The translations under genes and the position numbers were made by a program. Shown here in pieces: positions 22,480 to 23,426 of a stretch of 23,426 bases of DNA. Source of the stretch: JACZQZ01 sp046756945 (lineage in GTDB: Bacteria > Pseudomonadota > Alphaproteobacteria > Rhodospirillales > 2-02-FULL-58-16); the NCBI GenBank assembly GCA_046756945.1, contig JBHHXI010000032.1:1-23426 (forward strand). Direction: 5' to 3'. The notes beneath the pieces were generated by a model, which was not told where the DNA came from, ran no database searches, and saw only the letters and a list, made by a program, of their open reading frames with translations. Positions within the stretch are counted from its first letter, which is position 1. Each line of letters begins with the position of its first letter.

Positions 22480-23426
22480 TCACGGGACCGGCGCCTGCGA
22501 CGTCGGAACGGTCAACGGATCGCCGGCGTTGTCCAGGCCGTCGATGGCGGCGCGGCCGACGGCCAGGATGGCCTCCTCGGCGCTGCCCCCGATATGGGCC
22601 GTGGCGAGGAAATTGGGCAGGTCCAGAAGCCCGGAATCCTGCGGCGGCTCGGTGGCGAACACGTCGAAGGCGGCGCCCGCCAGGCGCCCCTCCGTGAGCA
22701 TGCGTTTGAGCGTTCCCTCGTCCACCAGGCCGCCGCGCGCGGCGTTGATCAGGATCGCCTCGGGCCTCATCAGGGCCAGCCGTTCGGCGCTCAGCATGTC
22801 CCGTGTGGTGTCGTCCAGCGGCACGTGCAGGGTGACCACGTCCGCCGCCTGGAGAAGGGGCTCCAGTCCCATCGGCTCCACGTCGTGTCGGGCGTAGAAT
22901 TCCGGGAAGTCCAGGATGTCGTGGGCGAGCACGCGGCAGCCGAAGGCGCGCAACAGGGGCGCCAGGTCCTTGCCGATATGGCCGCAGCCGATGATGCCGA
23001 CGGTCCTGTCGGAAAGCTGCCGGCCCACGGGCTGGCGCCAGGTGCCGGCGCGCACCTCGGCGTGGACCATGGGCACGTGGCGCAGCAGGGCGACGGCAAA
23101 GCATATGACCAGTTCGGCAACGGACCGCCTGTTGCACCCGCCGGTCCAGCCGAGGCGGACGCCGTGACGGGCCATGGCCCGGGTGTCGATGGAATCCAGC
23201 CCGACCCCGTATTTGGACACCACCTTGAGCCCCGGCAGCACGGAGAAAACGGCGTCGTCCATGCGTTCCAACCCGACGATGACCCTTTCGCGCCCCTCGA
23301 GGAAGGCGATCAGCTCGTCGCCGGCAAGGATCACCCCCTTGTCGTTGAAGGTGACATCGTCGTAGCGCGCCAGCACCTCCGCGCGCAGCACCGGGTGGCG
23401 CGAGAACGAGCGCGAGGCGACGGCGA
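22480..23426 (-). CDS. D-2-hydroxyacid dehydrogenase (phosphoglycerate-dehydrogenase-like), 5' end outside window
   Basis: A partial gene. The last 314 residues are visible, and the frame stays open to the window edge (reading AVASRSFSRHPVLRAEV near the edge), so the start lies outside. An internal GTG at 23391 would cut off the family-like SRSFSRHP segment. Seen: the NAD loop GIIGCGHIGKDLA, then the catalytic triad positions Arg in NAARGGLVDE, Glu in DVFATEPP and His in TAHIGG. All are intact, so an active NAD-dependent 2-hydroxyacid dehydrogenase is expected. The substrate is unknown. It may be the first visible gene of the polysaccharide operon, although a 127-bp gap with hairpins separates it from rfbF. 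A role in making an acidic sugar substituent or in serine-type metabolism would be guesswork. Confidence 0.9.
   Translation of the reverse strand, partial: AVASRSFSRHPVLRAEVLARYDDVTFNDKGVILAGDELIAFLEGRERVIVGLERMDDAVFSVLPGLKVVSKYGVGLDSIDTRAMARHGVRLGWTGGCNRRSVAELVICFAVALLRHVPMVHAEVRAGTWRQPVGRQLSDRTVGIIGCGHIGKDLAPLLRAFGCRVLAHDILDFPEFYARHDVEPMGLEPLLQAADVVTLHVPLDDTTRDMLSAERLALMRPEAILINAARGGLVDEGTLKRMLTEGRLAGAAFDVFATEPPQDSGLLDLPNFLATAHIGGSAEEAILAVGRAAIDGLDNAGDPLTVPTSQAPVP

Overview
The window is GC-rich, densely coded bacterial DNA. It looks like an alphaproteobacterium, most likely of the Rhodospirillales. The pointers are the very large (about 1,600-residue) NAD-dependent glutamate dehydrogenase, a BKACE enzyme, a UMF1-type transporter and palindromic intergenic elements with an A-run/GCGGGGC core. 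The lineage is inferred from gene content, not from a marker gene.

Left part (1-8208, plus strand): a beta-keto acid cleavage enzyme; a 394-bp gene-free leader containing a 15-bp palindrome; the large glutamate dehydrogenase; a UMF1-family MFS transporter; and a GmhA-like SIS-domain sugar-phosphate isomerase. These are metabolic genes with short gaps after the dehydrogenase.

Middle boundary (8209-8418): the plus-strand genes converge on a minus-strand run. The gap is packed with hairpins and ends in a strong terminator that works in both directions.

Right part (8419-23426, minus strand): thirteen genes in one direction, read from the right edge leftwards. They are a D-2-hydroxyacid dehydrogenase (cut by the window edge), rfbF, rfbG, an RmlC-like cupin epimerase, an SDR reductase/epimerase, a GT2 glycosyltransferase, a SAM methyltransferase, an asparagine-synthase-like amidotransferase, a WbpL/WecA-like initiating glycosylphosphotransferase, a WbuB-like GT4 glycosyltransferase, a WbpV-like SDR, a WbpM/CapD-like membrane dehydratase and finally purH. 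Many junctions are overlapping stop/start codons, so most of this run is probably one operon for an O-antigen, capsule or exopolysaccharide.

Two sugar-nucleotide routes can be read from it. The first is glucose-1-phosphate to CDP-glucose (RfbF), then CDP-4-keto-6-deoxyglucose (RfbG), then epimerisation and reduction to an unidentified CDP-6-deoxyhexose. The second is UDP-GlcNAc to the 4-keto-6-deoxy sugar (WbpM-like), then reduction to probable UDP-QuiNAc (WbpV-like), then transfer to undecaprenyl phosphate (WbpL-like). No flippase, polymerase, ABC exporter or ligase is visible, so the locus must continue outside the window. The most unusual details are an apparent ATC start codon on the cupin epimerase, a Tyr-x3-His instead of Tyr-x3-Lys in the neighbouring SDR, and purH at the tail of a polysaccharide operon. 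I found no rRNA, tRNA, CRISPR array, insertion sequence or phage gene.
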